Below are positions 33,250 to 40,746 of a DNA stretch of 64,000 nt, in pieces. Within the stretch, counting starts at the first letter, position 1; each line of letters starts with the position of its first letter. The position numbers were made by a program, and so were the translations under genes. This DNA comes from Catalimonadaceae bacterium JC749. Its GTDB lineage: Bacteria > Bacteroidota > Bacteroidia > Cytophagales > Cyclobacteriaceae. The DNA is taken from NCBI GenBank assembly GCA_021730635.1, contig JAJNNC010000006.1, forward strand, positions 124,001 to 188,000, given 5' to 3'. Under the pieces are notes generated by a model. It was not told where the DNA came from. It ran no database searches and saw only the letters and a program-made list of their open reading frames with translations.

Positions 33250-33804
33250 TTACCGAGGCATTGGAAAACCGGCATGACCCGTTCTTGGTCCTCTGCCGGG
33301 TACGGTGCGCCGGGGTGGCACCGCATCATTTCTGTCAGGAGTATGAGAAGGCTGTATGGCAGGTGCTACCCCTATTACGCTTTCTCCCCGCTCAGCTGGC
33401 GTACCAATGGCTTTGGTTGTCAAAGGATCCCGTGGAGTTGGCTGAAAGGAACCACACCAATCGTATACCTGCCGTTCTAAAGAGGGCTCTACAGGTACTA
33501 TTTCCGAGTTCCTGTCTGTCAGAGAGGATATCCCTGCATGATTTGAGCGTGGAGAAAGCGGAGCTACTGGCCTCCACAGGCTATAAAAGCCCGGATAAGG
33601 CACAAGTCCAGGAGGAGCCATCCCAAAGGAATAATATTCAGGATACGGTAGTGCAGGAGCATGGAATACATCTCCTATTCCTTTAGAGAAGTACATGTCA
33701 TAAGAAGGAAGATGGTCAAGGGAAAAAACCTCTCCCTTAACTGGCTGGGCTCCTGCCTGACTCACCATCAAAACAAAATATACCATCCATCCGATCACTG
33801 CTTT
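33250..33804 (-). CDS. Small Pro-rich secreted protein, unknown function
   Basis: Frame with a clear signal peptide (MKAVIGWMVYFVLMVSQAGA) when started at ATG 33804; the longest frame reaches 33930 and adds 42 charged residues. The mature part is rich in Pro, Tyr and Gly (PALPYPEYYSFGMAPPGLVP; YPGFYSLWRPVAPLSPRSN), then becomes Arg/Pro-rich with a low-complexity C-terminus. No domain recognised. A competing plus-strand frame at 33261-33686 has no signal peptide or typical composition. It is convergent with the DUF5777 gene. The signal peptide makes it plausible, but homologues would be needed to be sure. Confidence 0.5.
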   Translation of the reverse strand, partial: KAVIGWMVYFVLMVSQAGAQPVKGEVFSLDHLPSYDMYFSKGIGDVFHAPALPYPEYYSFGMAPPGLVPYPGFYSLWRPVAPLSPRSNHAGISSLTDRNSEIVPVEPSLERQVYDWCGSFQPTPRDPLTTKAIGTPAERGESVIGVAPAIQPSHTPDRNDAVPPRRTVPGRGPRTGHAGFPMPR

Positions 33805-33964
33805 CATAGCCCTTTCTGATTGTGAAACAACCACTTGCCTCTTTTTCCTACGTTCATCTTCTGGCATTATGGCTGTTTGTTTGAAGAACGATAGCACCCC
33901 TGAAATGTTATAGACACTTTTACGTTTCAAAGCAAAAGAATAAATTAGCCAAAATTTTTATGCC

Positions 33965-35197
33965 TTGACATACGATATCATTGTCATCGGGGGCGGCATC
34001 GTAGGGTTAGCCACCGCCTGGAAGATCAAAGAGAAACATCCCCAGCTTTCACTGGCACTCCTGGAGAAAGAAAATCAGTTATCGTTGCACCAGACAGGAC
34101 ACAACAGTGGGGTGATCCACTCTGGCATCTATTATAAGCCGGGTAGTCTGAAAGCCCTTAACTGCATACGGGGTTATCAGATGCTGCTTGCTTTTTGTGA
34201 GCAGCATGGGGTTCCTTATGAACTGTGTGGAAAAATTATTGTGGCTACCGCTCCGGAAGAAATTCCTCAGCTGGAAAAAATCCTGGACCGGGGGCAGCAG
34301 AATGGATTAACCGGACTCAAACGCCTCTCCCAGGAAGCCTTGAAGGAATATGAACCGCACGTGCAGGGGTTGGAAGGTATTTTTGTTCCTCAAACTGGCA
34401 TTATCAACTATAAAACGGTAGCCGAAAAATATGCTGACCTCATCCGGCAAAAGGAAGGCCTGATCATGCTGGGTGAAAAAGTTATAGACATACAGGACAA
34501 TAGTGGTATCAGCAGGGTGATTACTACCCATAGGCAGTATGACACCCGCCTGGTGGTAAACTGTGCAGGATTATACTCTGACAAAATTGCCCGCCTTACT
34601 CAACAAAAACTAAATGTCCGCATTATTCCCTTCCGCGGGGAGTATTACGAAATAAAAAAAGACCGGCAATACCTGGTTAAAAATCTTATTTACCCCGTCC
34701 CTGACCCTAATTTTCCCTTTCTGGGTGTTCATTTTACCCGCATGATCCAAGGGGGTGTGGAAGCAGGACCCAATGCGGTGCTGGCCTTTCAGCGGGAAGG
34801 ATATAGCAAATCCCATGTCAATATGGGTGAACTAATGGAAATACTAGCCTGGCCTGGCTTTCAGAAAGTAGCCAGAAAATACTGGAAAACAGGGATGGGA
34901 GAAATGTATCGTTCCTTTTCCAAAGCCGCCTTTACCAAAGCCCTGCAAAGGCTGATTCCGGACATCCGGGAAGAAGATCTGCTGCCTGGTGGGGCTGGTG
35001 TGCGGGCCCAGGCTTGTGACCGTGAAGGAGGATTACTGGATGATTTTATGATATTGGAAGAAGAAAAAGCGGTGCATGTTTGTAATGCGCCCTCTCCTGC
35101 GGCCACTTCTTCGCTGGCCATTGGAGAAACATTGGCACAACTGGCATGGCAAAGATTTCAGCAAAAAAAGAAACCGTTTCCTATGAATGAACGTTAA
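33965..35197 (+). CDS. lhgO: L-2-hydroxyglutarate oxidase (FAD-dependent)
   Basis: FAD enzyme of the DAO superfamily that oxidises L-2-hydroxyglutarate to 2-oxoglutarate. The dinucleotide-binding motif YDIIVIGGGIVGLATAW lies at residues 3-19 and the FAD-ribose Glu in LALLEKENQLS. HQTGHNSGVIHSGIYYKPGS (51-70) is the LhgO signature, with TRMIQGGVEAGPNAVLA and a C-terminal VHVCNAPSPAATSSLAIG block. Length 410 aa is normal. The start is unusual: the Rossmann fold begins three codons into the frame, so the start must be TTG at 33965. An ATG at 33960 is followed at once by a stop in its own frame. Confidence 0.93.
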   Translation: MTYDIIVIGGGIVGLATAWKIKEKHPQLSLALLEKENQLSLHQTGHNSGVIHSGIYYKPGSLKALNCIRGYQMLLAFCEQHGVPYELCGKIIVATAPEEIPQLEKILDRGQQNGLTGLKRLSQEALKEYEPHVQGLEGIFVPQTGIINYKTVAEKYADLIRQKEGLIMLGEKVIDIQDNSGISRVITTHRQYDTRLVVNCAGLYSDKIARLTQQKLNVRIIPFRGEYYEIKKDRQYLVKNLIYPVPDPNFPFLGVHFTRMIQGGVEAGPNAVLAFQREGYSKSHVNMGELMEILAWPGFQKVARKYWKTGMGEMYRSFSKAAFTKALQRLIPDIREEDLLPGGAGVRAQACDREGGLLDDFMILEEEKAVHVCNAPSPAATSSLAIGETLAQLAWQRFQQKKKPFPMNER

Positions 35198-35267
35198 GGG
35201 TAAAAGATAGAATAATAGTACATAACACAATTAATTTTATTACATACACAGTTTAGAAGTTTCGTTT

Positions 35268-35351
35268 ATGATCATGATGTTACATACTTGTTGTCCTTGT
35301 TGTTGTTGCGCGACCTGTCGTACACAAGAAGGCAAGTATTATACACCGTGA
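35268..35351 (+). CDS. Cysteine-rich leader peptide (27 aa) of the cysM operon
   Basis: A 27-codon frame, too short for routine prediction, reads MIMMLHTCCPCCCCATCRTQ then EGKYYTP and stops at 35351. Seven of residues 8-17 are Cys (codons at 35289, 35292, 35298, 35301, 35304, 35307 and 35316). It lies between lhgO and the cysteine-synthase gene. Codons 19-22 (35322-35333) form one arm of an antiterminator that competes with the terminator at 35374-35410. This is the layout of ribosome-mediated attenuation as in trp or his leaders: with scarce Cys-tRNA the ribosome would stall on the Cys codons, leave the antiterminator arm free, and let transcription reach cysM. The function is inferred from arrangement alone. 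Confidence 0.85.
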   Translation: MIMMLHTCCPCCCCATCRTQEGKYYTP

Positions 35352-35390
35352 ATCTATAACATCAGACGCTAAAAAAAGCCCTTCTTGTGT
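35322..35390 (+). promoter_or_regulatory. Predicted antiterminator helix of the cysM attenuator
   Basis: ACACAAGAAGGC (35322-35333, inside the leader ORF) can pair with GCCCTTCTTGTGT (35378-35390), giving twelve base pairs with one bulged C. The downstream arm includes the 5' arm of the terminator, so the two helices exclude each other. A ribosome that finishes the leader would cover or sit next to the first arm and allow the terminator to form; one stalled on Cys codons 8-14 would leave it free. Confidence 0.75.
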
Positions 35391-35410
35391 CAAATGCAGG
35401 AAGGGCTTTT
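35374..35410 (+). terminator. Attenuator terminator upstream of cysM
   Basis: Perfect 11-base stem AAAAGCCCTTC / GAAGGGCTTTT with a 15-base loop, ending in a T run. It lies 22 bases after the leader-peptide stop and 53 bases before the cysM start codon, so if it forms it would end transcription before the operon. Confidence 0.88.
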
Positions 35411-35463
35411 GTTTTATCAATCTATTAAGAACCAAACAATATAAAGGCAATAAAAATCAATCA

Positions 35464-36399
35464 ATGATACAAGCAGCAGTTGATACCCGTTTATCGGAAA
35501 GGATTGAACAAATCGGTAAATTCGTTGGAAAAACTCCTCTTTTTCCTATCAAAAGAGTATTTCATAAACCGGGCGTAAAGATTTATGCCAAACTGGAATG
35601 GCAGCAGTTGGGTGGAAGTGTCAAAGCACGCCCTGCTTATCAGATCATCAAGGAGGCTATCCGGTCAGGTAAGCTGACAGATGGAAAACACCTGGTAGAT
35701 GCTTCCAGTGGTAACACGGCCATAGCCTATGCTGCCATCGGTTCTGCCGCCGGCATTCCCGTCACCATCTGTATTCCTGAAAATGCTTCTGCCGAACGGA
35801 AACTTCTGCTCCGTTCCTATGGCGCAAAGGTTATTTTTACACCAGCTGTCGGAGAAATGGATGATGCCCAGGACTGTGCCCGTACTTTGAGTGAGGAAAA
35901 ACCCTATGAATACTACTATGCTGACCAGTATTCCAACGTCAACAACTGGAAAGCGCATTACCTCACTACCGCCGAAGAAGTATATCAGCAAACCAACGGA
36001 AAGATCACCCACTTTGTCGCTGGTCTGGGCACTACCGGCACTTTCGTAGGAACTACCCGGAGACTGAAGGAAATCAATCCTGACATTCAATGTATTTCTT
36101 TTCAGCCGGATACGGCTTTTCACGGACTGGAAGGATGGAAACACCTGGAGACTGCCCGTGTTCCCAGGATTTATGACGCCTCTGTGGCTGATCAGAATTT
36201 TGGCGTAGATACCATGGAAGCTTATGAGTGGCTGAAACGCCTGGCCCGGGAAGAAGGATTGCTGGTGAGCCCTTCCGCAGCGGCCAACCTGGCTGGCGCT
36301 ATCCGGGTAGCCGAACAAATTGAGGAAGGTGTGATTGTGACCACCTTCGCCGATAGTGCTGATAAATACGGAGAGGTGATCCGGGAGTTATTTAAATGA
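35464..36399 (+). CDS. cysM: Cysteine synthase family enzyme (CysM-type, predicted CysO-dependent)
   Basis: PLP enzyme of 311 aa that makes cysteine from an activated serine and a sulfur donor. The PLP lysine is Lys54 in LGGSVKARPA; note Lys-Ala-Arg-Pro instead of the Lys-Asp-Arg of CysK. The Asn-loop DASSGNTAIAYA and phosphate loop AGLGTTGTFVG are present, and the C-terminus ADSADKYGEVIRELF is typical of the CysM branch. In Mycobacterium the orthologous enzyme uses O-phosphoserine and the thiocarboxylate of the carrier protein CysO. The following genes here encode exactly those partners (JAMM peptidase, carrier, activating enzyme). The gene is preceded by a Cys-rich leader and attenuator. 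O-phosphoserine use is inferred from this context. Confidence 0.92.
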   Translation: MIQAAVDTRLSERIEQIGKFVGKTPLFPIKRVFHKPGVKIYAKLEWQQLGGSVKARPAYQIIKEAIRSGKLTDGKHLVDASSGNTAIAYAAIGSAAGIPVTICIPENASAERKLLLRSYGAKVIFTPAVGEMDDAQDCARTLSEEKPYEYYYADQYSNVNNWKAHYLTTAEEVYQQTNGKITHFVAGLGTTGTFVGTTRRLKEINPDIQCISFQPDTAFHGLEGWKHLETARVPRIYDASVADQNFGVDTMEAYEWLKRLAREEGLLVSPSAAANLAGAIRVAEQIEEGVIVTTFADSADKYGEVIRELFK

Positions 36400-36424
36400 C
36401 AGCGGAGTACAACATTAACCCAAC

Positions 36425-36853
36425 ATGAAACTTGAAATAGCTGAGGAGGCACTGCAAACGATGATAAAGGATGCTGAGAATGCTTATCCCGATGAGTGCT
36501 GCGGTTTTTTTTACGGAAAGGAAAAAGATCATCGTTTTATCGCTGTGGCCGTGCCGGTCCTCAATAGTAAAGAAGGTGACAAACGTCGACGATTTGAGAT
36601 TTCGCCGGAAGATTACCTCAAAGCTGAACGCTATGCCCTGGCCCATGATCTGCAGCTGTTGGGCGTGTATCATTCGCATCCGGACCATCCGGCACGCCCT
36701 TCCGAGCACGACTTGAAACAGGCCGTACCCTATTTTTCCTATATCATTCTATCGGTACAGCAAGGAAAAGCCGCTCATTGGACTTCCTGGCAACTGGCCG
36801 AACATGGTGCTTTTGAAGAAGAAACCATTCAAGGTAACAACAATAAATATTAA
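36425..36853 (+). CDS. mec: JAMM metallopeptidase (Mec-type)
   Basis: Zinc peptidase of 142 aa that, in the mycobacterial pathway, cuts cysteine from the C-terminus of the CysO adduct. The JAMM motif is complete: Glu24 in PDECCGF, then His83-x-His85-x7-Ser93-x2-Asp96 in GVYHSHPDHPARPSEHD. A second predicted job is trimming the carrier protein, whose di-glycine is followed by five extra residues in this genome. It starts 25 bases after cysM and its stop codon overlaps the ATG at 36853 (TAATG), so translation of the carrier is probably coupled. Confidence 0.92.
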   Translation: MKLEIAEEALQTMIKDAENAYPDECCGFFYGKEKDHRFIAVAVPVLNSKEGDKRRRFEISPEDYLKAERYALAHDLQLLGVYHSHPDHPARPSEHDLKQAVPYFSYIILSVQQGKAAHWTSWQLAEHGAFEEETIQGNNNKY

Positions 36854-36867
36854 TGATCCTAAACTTT

Positions 36868-37155
36868 ATGGCAAAATTAATTATTCCGACACCCTTAAGA
36901 AAATTCACCAACAATCAGTCTTCCGTAGAAACGCGGGGAGAAACTGTACTGGATTCCGTGAGAGAGCTAACAGAAAAATATCCTGAACTCAGGCAACATG
37001 TGTTTGACCAACAGGGAAAAATACGCAGCTTCGTCAGGATCTATGTGGGCGACAATGATATTAAATCGCTGGATAACGAAAAAACCCAGGTACAACAGGA
37101 CTCCGTGATCAGCATCATCCCTGCCATTGCCGGTGGTGTTTGCTCCAAGCGCTAA
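36868..37155 (+). CDS. cysO: Ubiquitin-like sulfur carrier protein (CysO/ThiS/MoaD family)
   Basis: Beta-grasp carrier of 95 aa (100 if started at the ATG at 36853 overlapping the mec stop). It opens MAKLIIPTPLRKFTNNQSSV and has the typical core (VRIYVGDNDIKSLDNEKTQV). It ends SIIPAIAGGVCSKR. The di-glycine needed for thiocarboxylate formation is present, but five residues (VCSKR) follow it, so the tail has to be removed before activation, as described for QbsE trimmed by the JAMM enzyme QbsD in Pseudomonas. The neighbouring mec gene can supply that step. The carrier would then be adenylated and sulfurated by the MoeZ-type enzyme and give sulfur to CysM. Confidence 0.93.
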   Translation: MAKLIIPTPLRKFTNNQSSVETRGETVLDSVRELTEKYPELRQHVFDQQGKIRSFVRIYVGDNDIKSLDNEKTQVQQDSVISIIPAIAGGVCSKR

Positions 37156-37269
37156 GCGGCTGATTCTTTGTAGGGCTCTTTCAGTTGAGAATTTTTCATG
37201 GGCTACTAATCACTTCAGGCTGACAATGAATATTTTATTTAATTCAAGTAACTATTTGACACAAGTATA

Positions 37270-38433
37270 ATGAGTGATATACATTTTAGTAAAGAAGAAC
37301 TGGAAAGATACAGTCGCCACCTGATCATTCCGGAATTTAATATAGAGGGGCAACGCAAGCTAAAAGCAGCCAAGGTACTGATCGTGGGTACCGGAGGGCT
37401 GGGTGCACCGCTCCTTTCCTACCTCGTGGCAGCTGGTGTGGGCACGGTAGGCATCGTCGATTTTGATGTGGTAGACGATAGTAACCTGCAACGCCAGATT
37501 CTTTTTACGGTAGATGATGTAGGCCGGCCTAAGGTGGAAGCTGCCGCCGAACGATTGCGCAGGCAAAACCCCCATGTTCAGATAATAACCTATAATACAC
37601 AGTTGACGTCTGACAATGCTCTGGATATTATCAAAGATTACGATGTGGTAGCCGACGGCACCGATAACTTTCCTACCCGTTATCTGGTCAACGACGCCTG
37701 TGTACTGCTGAACAAGGTCAATGTGTACGCTTCTATTTTCCGTTTTGAGGGGCAGCTTTCTGTCTTTAACTATACCGACAAAGAAGGAAAAGTAAGCCCT
37801 AACTATCGTGACCTGTTTCCCGAACCACCACCTCCAGGACTGGTGCCCAGCTGTGCGGAAGGAGGGGTTATCGGCGTGTTGCCGGGTATATTAGGTAGCC
37901 TGCAAGCGAATGAAGTGATCAAAGTGATCAGCGGTGTAGGCGAACCCCTGGCAGGCAAACTATTCCTGTTCGATGCCTTGACTTTTGAAACCCGTACCCT
38001 GAAAATTTACAGAGATCCGGCGAATCCGCTCAATGGAGAGCATCCCACACAAACAGCACTCATTGATTATGAAATGTTCTGCGGAATTCCCGGTAGTGAA
38101 GATGAAAAGCAGCAGGTCAAAGAGCTCAGTGTACAGGATTTGTACGCCTTGATAGAAAACAAAAAAGATTTTCAGCTCATTGATGTCAGGGAGCCCTATG
38201 AATATGAAATAGCCAATTTGGGGGGTGAATTAATCCCGCTCAATCAGATAGAAGAAGCTGTTGACAAAATTGCTTCCAACAAACAGGTGGTCGTTCATTG
38301 CCGGAGCGGGGTCAGAAGTGGGAAAGCCATAGAAAAACTGGAAAAGAAATATGGCTTTACCAATCTCTACAACCTAAAAGGAGGTATCCTGGCCTGGGCT
38401 GACGAAATAGACCATAGCGTTCCGAAATATTAA
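37270..38433 (+). CDS. moeZ: MoeZ-type E1-like enzyme (ThiF domain plus rhodanese domain)
   Basis: 387-residue activating enzyme. The E1-like domain (about 8-250) has the nucleotide motif VGTGGLG (39-45), the Arg finger region DDSNLQRQILFTVDDVG, and DGTDNFPTRYLVNDAC with the metal-binding Asp. A C-terminal rhodanese domain (about 283-385) has the active cysteine at Cys344 in VVHCRSGVRSG. Together they would adenylate the carrier's C-terminal glycine and transfer persulfide sulfur to make the thiocarboxylate. In Mycobacterium MoeZ does this for CysO. No CxxC zinc pair was seen. It begins 114 bases after cysO and the operon ends at the hairpin at 38479-38509. Confidence 0.94.
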   Translation: MSDIHFSKEELERYSRHLIIPEFNIEGQRKLKAAKVLIVGTGGLGAPLLSYLVAAGVGTVGIVDFDVVDDSNLQRQILFTVDDVGRPKVEAAAERLRRQNPHVQIITYNTQLTSDNALDIIKDYDVVADGTDNFPTRYLVNDACVLLNKVNVYASIFRFEGQLSVFNYTDKEGKVSPNYRDLFPEPPPPGLVPSCAEGGVIGVLPGILGSLQANEVIKVISGVGEPLAGKLFLFDALTFETRTLKIYRDPANPLNGEHPTQTALIDYEMFCGIPGSEDEKQQVKELSVQDLYALIENKKDFQLIDVREPYEYEIANLGGELIPLNQIEEAVDKIASNKQVVVHCRSGVRSGKAIEKLEKKYGFTNLYNLKGGILAWADEIDHSVPKY

Positions 38434-38478
38434 TCCTTCAGATAAATAGGCACGTCTTAAAAAGTTGATGCAGTGCCA

Positions 38479-38509
38479 GCCTCCTGTTGTCAGACAGGGG
38501 GCTTTTTTT
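38479..38509 (+). terminator. Intrinsic terminator after moeZ
   Basis: Nine-pair stem GCCTCCTGT / ACAGGGGGC (one G-T pair), 6-base loop, followed by seven T residues. It closes the cysM-mec-cysO-moeZ operon 45 bases after the moeZ stop. Confidence 0.85.
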
Positions 38510-38593
38510 ATGCCTACTCCTTCGGCAGGGTGACTACAAAAGAACCGCAAACATTCTTGTAAATGCCAGGTTCCTGATGAGAGGGAATTTGTT

Positions 38594-39085
38594 ATGAAAA
38601 ATTATATAGTTTTCCTGGCACTTTCATTTTTACTTCTTCACTGTCATCCCTATCCCCGTGACCCTGAAAAGACTTTGGAGAATGTGAGCCACCATGAACT
38701 GTTGGTGGGTTATTCGGTGAATCCCCCCTGGGTGATAGAAACTTCTGATAGTTTACAAGGGGTAGAAGTAGCACTGATGCAGGAGTTTGCCCAGCGCCTG
38801 CACGCTGAGATTCGTTGGATTCCTGGTACGGAAAACGAGCTTTTCAAGGATCTTGCCGACAGAAAATTGCATATGGTCATCGCCGGTCTTACCCGCGACA
38901 CTCCCTGGAAAAAAGAGAAAATTGGGATTACACGCACCTACTATAAGACTGGAAAAGAAGAATATGTCATGGCTATTCTGCAAGGAGAAAATGCTTTTCT
39001 GGTGGCTTTGGAAAAATTTCTTTTAACGAAGGAACATCAAATTAAGTCGCTCGTGGAAAAATATGAAAATCACCAAGCAATTTGA
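38594..39085 (+). CDS. Shortened family 3 solute-binding lipoprotein
   Basis: 163-residue lipoprotein (signal FLALSFLLLHCHP) that looks like lobe 1 of a family 3 (amino-acid-type) periplasmic binding protein: LLVGYSVNPPWV, LQGVEVALMQEFAQRLHAEI, LADRKLHMVIAGLTRDTPWK. After about residue 125 it jumps to what looks like the C-terminal helix of such proteins (FLVALEKFLLTKEHQIKSLV), so the second lobe is missing. The frame has no stop or frameshift, so it is either a deletion derivative or a dedicated short form. It overlaps the cation transporter gene by 23 bases, suggesting that it helps that transporter, perhaps as a metal or ligand sensor. Confidence 0.75.
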   Translation: MKNYIVFLALSFLLLHCHPYPRDPEKTLENVSHHELLVGYSVNPPWVIETSDSLQGVEVALMQEFAQRLHAEIRWIPGTENELFKDLADRKLHMVIAGLTRDTPWKKEKIGITRTYYKTGKEEYVMAILQGENAFLVALEKFLLTKEHQIKSLVEKYENHQAI

Positions 39086-40034
39086 ATTTCCCAAGGCTTT
39101 ATTACCCAAATACAAAAAAGCAAAAAGGATAGAAATAATTTCTATCGCTTATCTGATCTCTACCGCCCTCTTAATGTATATCACCATGAGTGGTTCTCAA
39201 ACCATGAAGACAGCCTGGGTAGAGGACATGCTCAGCCTGATCCCCGCTATTTCTTTTCTGATTACCACAAAAATTTTCAACAAAGCCCCGAATGAGCAAT
39301 TTCCATTTGGTTACCATAGGGTCAGTAGCATTGCTTATCTATGCAGTTCGCTAGCCCTGTTTACAGTAGGAGGACTACTGCTGATAGATGCCATACTTGC
39401 TTTGGTTCGACAGGAACATCCTACGATTGGCACCGTAGTGATCTTCGGGCAACCCATCTGGATGGGCTATCTAATGATGCTGGTGCTGGTCTATGCTACC
39501 ATTCCTGCCATCTTCCTGGGAAAAGTTAAAATGCCATTAGCTGAGAAATTACACGAAAAAAATCTGTACGCAGATGCAAAAATGAATAAAGCTGACTGGA
39601 TGACAGCTGTAGCTTCTATTATTGGGGTAGCCGGGATAGGATTAGGATGGTGGTGGACCGATGCGATTGCAGCAGCCATTATTTCAGCTGATATTTTGCA
39701 TGACGGTTATGTCAACTTACGAGAAGCCACTTATGATATGTTGGACCAGGCTCCTAAAACGATAGATGATCAGGATATTCATCCTATTGTGGATCAGGTG
39801 AAACAAGTATTAGAAGGACAGGATTGGGTGAAAAAAGCAGAGGTAAGGCTTCGGGAAGATGGACATGTTTTTTTCGGAGAGGGTTTTATAGTGCCTCAAC
39901 ACACTGATCATCTACTATCCCATATAAACCAGGGAGTAGAAGCGGTCTACCAATTGGACTGGAAAATCCATGATTTTCATATCACCATCGTAGATCAATT
40001 ACCAGAGCAGCCAAAAGAGAAAAACAAGGGATAA
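39063..40034 (+). CDS. Cation diffusion facilitator (CDF) family transporter
   Basis: Inner-membrane divalent-cation/proton antiporter of 323 aa with about six helices and a C-terminal cytoplasmic domain (about 245-310). Candidate metal ligands are Asp55 in WVEDMLSLIP (helix 2) and Asp residues in LYADAKMNKADWMTA (helix 5). This differs from the HxxxD/DxxxD pattern of ZitB-type exporters and matches a subgroup often seen in Bacteroidota. The metal cannot be predicted. It starts inside the solute-binding lipoprotein gene, so the two are coupled. A strong inverted repeat (40087-40128) follows. Confidence 0.9.
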   Translation: MKITKQFEFPKALLPKYKKAKRIEIISIAYLISTALLMYITMSGSQTMKTAWVEDMLSLIPAISFLITTKIFNKAPNEQFPFGYHRVSSIAYLCSSLALFTVGGLLLIDAILALVRQEHPTIGTVVIFGQPIWMGYLMMLVLVYATIPAIFLGKVKMPLAEKLHEKNLYADAKMNKADWMTAVASIIGVAGIGLGWWWTDAIAAAIISADILHDGYVNLREATYDMLDQAPKTIDDQDIHPIVDQVKQVLEGQDWVKKAEVRLREDGHVFFGEGFIVPQHTDHLLSHINQGVEAVYQLDWKIHDFHITIVDQLPEQPKEKNKG

Positions 40035-40086
40035 AAGCCAAGGACAATACACAACCACTAATCGGGCACCATGAATTGTAAATAAG

Positions 40087-40128
40087 AATGGTTTAATGAA
40101 TTTGTACATACAAAGCCATTAAACCATT
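40087..40128 (+). terminator. Inverted repeat, probable terminator
   Basis: Perfect 12-base inverted repeat AATGGTTTAATG / CATTAAACCATT with an 18-base loop, followed by a short T run. The right-arm core ATTAAACCATT recurs at 40141-40151, so alternative pairing with the left arm is possible. It lies between the convergent CDF and small-protein genes. Confidence 0.55.
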
Positions 40129-40220
40129 TTCCTTTCCGGAATTAAACCATTATTAGAATTTGGTATTGTCAGCTACAGAAAGTAAACATTGTTTTTATCC
40201 TTTATGAAAGCTTTACTGTA

Positions 40221-40457
40221 TCAAGTGCCCCCATAGGAAGGTTTGTCAATAGAAGTTTTACCTGGATGTCTGTTCCTGTGCGCAATATACACCTTATCAG
40301 GATCAGGATTTCCTTCCTCATCCGCATACTTATCCTGTAATTCATCGGCGCGGTCCAGAGCCTCTTCATTGACCTCTTTGATTTCAGATTTATCTTTTCC
40401 TCTTTGCGAAGGTTTTCCTTTATTCATGCCACCTTCCTGTTTGCTTTTGTACGGCAT
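40221..40457 (-). CDS. Small hydrophilic protein, unknown function
   Basis: 78-residue highly charged protein with no hydrophobic segment (MPYKSKQEGGMNKGKPSQRG, EVNEEALDRADELQDKYADE, VYIAHRNRHPGKTSIDKPSY). The composition (Lys, Glu, Asp, Gly) and lack of Cys suggest a soluble, partly disordered cytoplasmic protein, such as the small stress-related proteins common in Bacteroidota. The opposite-strand frame covering the same bases is hydrophobic and lacks a good start context, so I prefer this one. A second in-frame ATG is at residue 11. Confidence 0.62.
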   Translation of the reverse strand: MPYKSKQEGGMNKGKPSQRGKDKSEIKEVNEEALDRADELQDKYADEEGNPDPDKVYIAHRNRHPGKTSIDKPSYGGT

Positions 40458-40746
40458 AATTACAGTTTTTAATGAATAAAATTATTTCCTTAAAGTGATT
40501 ATTAAACCAGGTTCTGTCTCCAATGTTATCAAAACAGCCCTAAAATATTTGAGTTCTAAAGTATAAAAGGCTACGTTAGCTTATGCAATATTTATGATCT
40601 GATTAAAAAAGATACGTAGTGTGTCTTCCCCGTTGAAATTATTCTCCTCTTTCCAGCCACCTAACACCTTATCATCAAACTCTTACCTATCTGCTCAGTT
40701 GTCTGAATAGGTATGGATATGTTATTGAACTTGTAAAAGAAATTCC

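Noticed and set aside
33261-33686. 141-codon plus-strand frame opposite the Pro-rich secreted protein
   Set aside because: No signal peptide or motif; the opposite strand has a credible signal peptide and mature part, so I kept that one only.
40243-40479. 78-codon plus-strand frame opposite the small hydrophilic protein
   Set aside because: It is the complement of a charged, well-composed small protein; its hydrophobic Ser/Leu-rich sequence is the usual shadow pattern.
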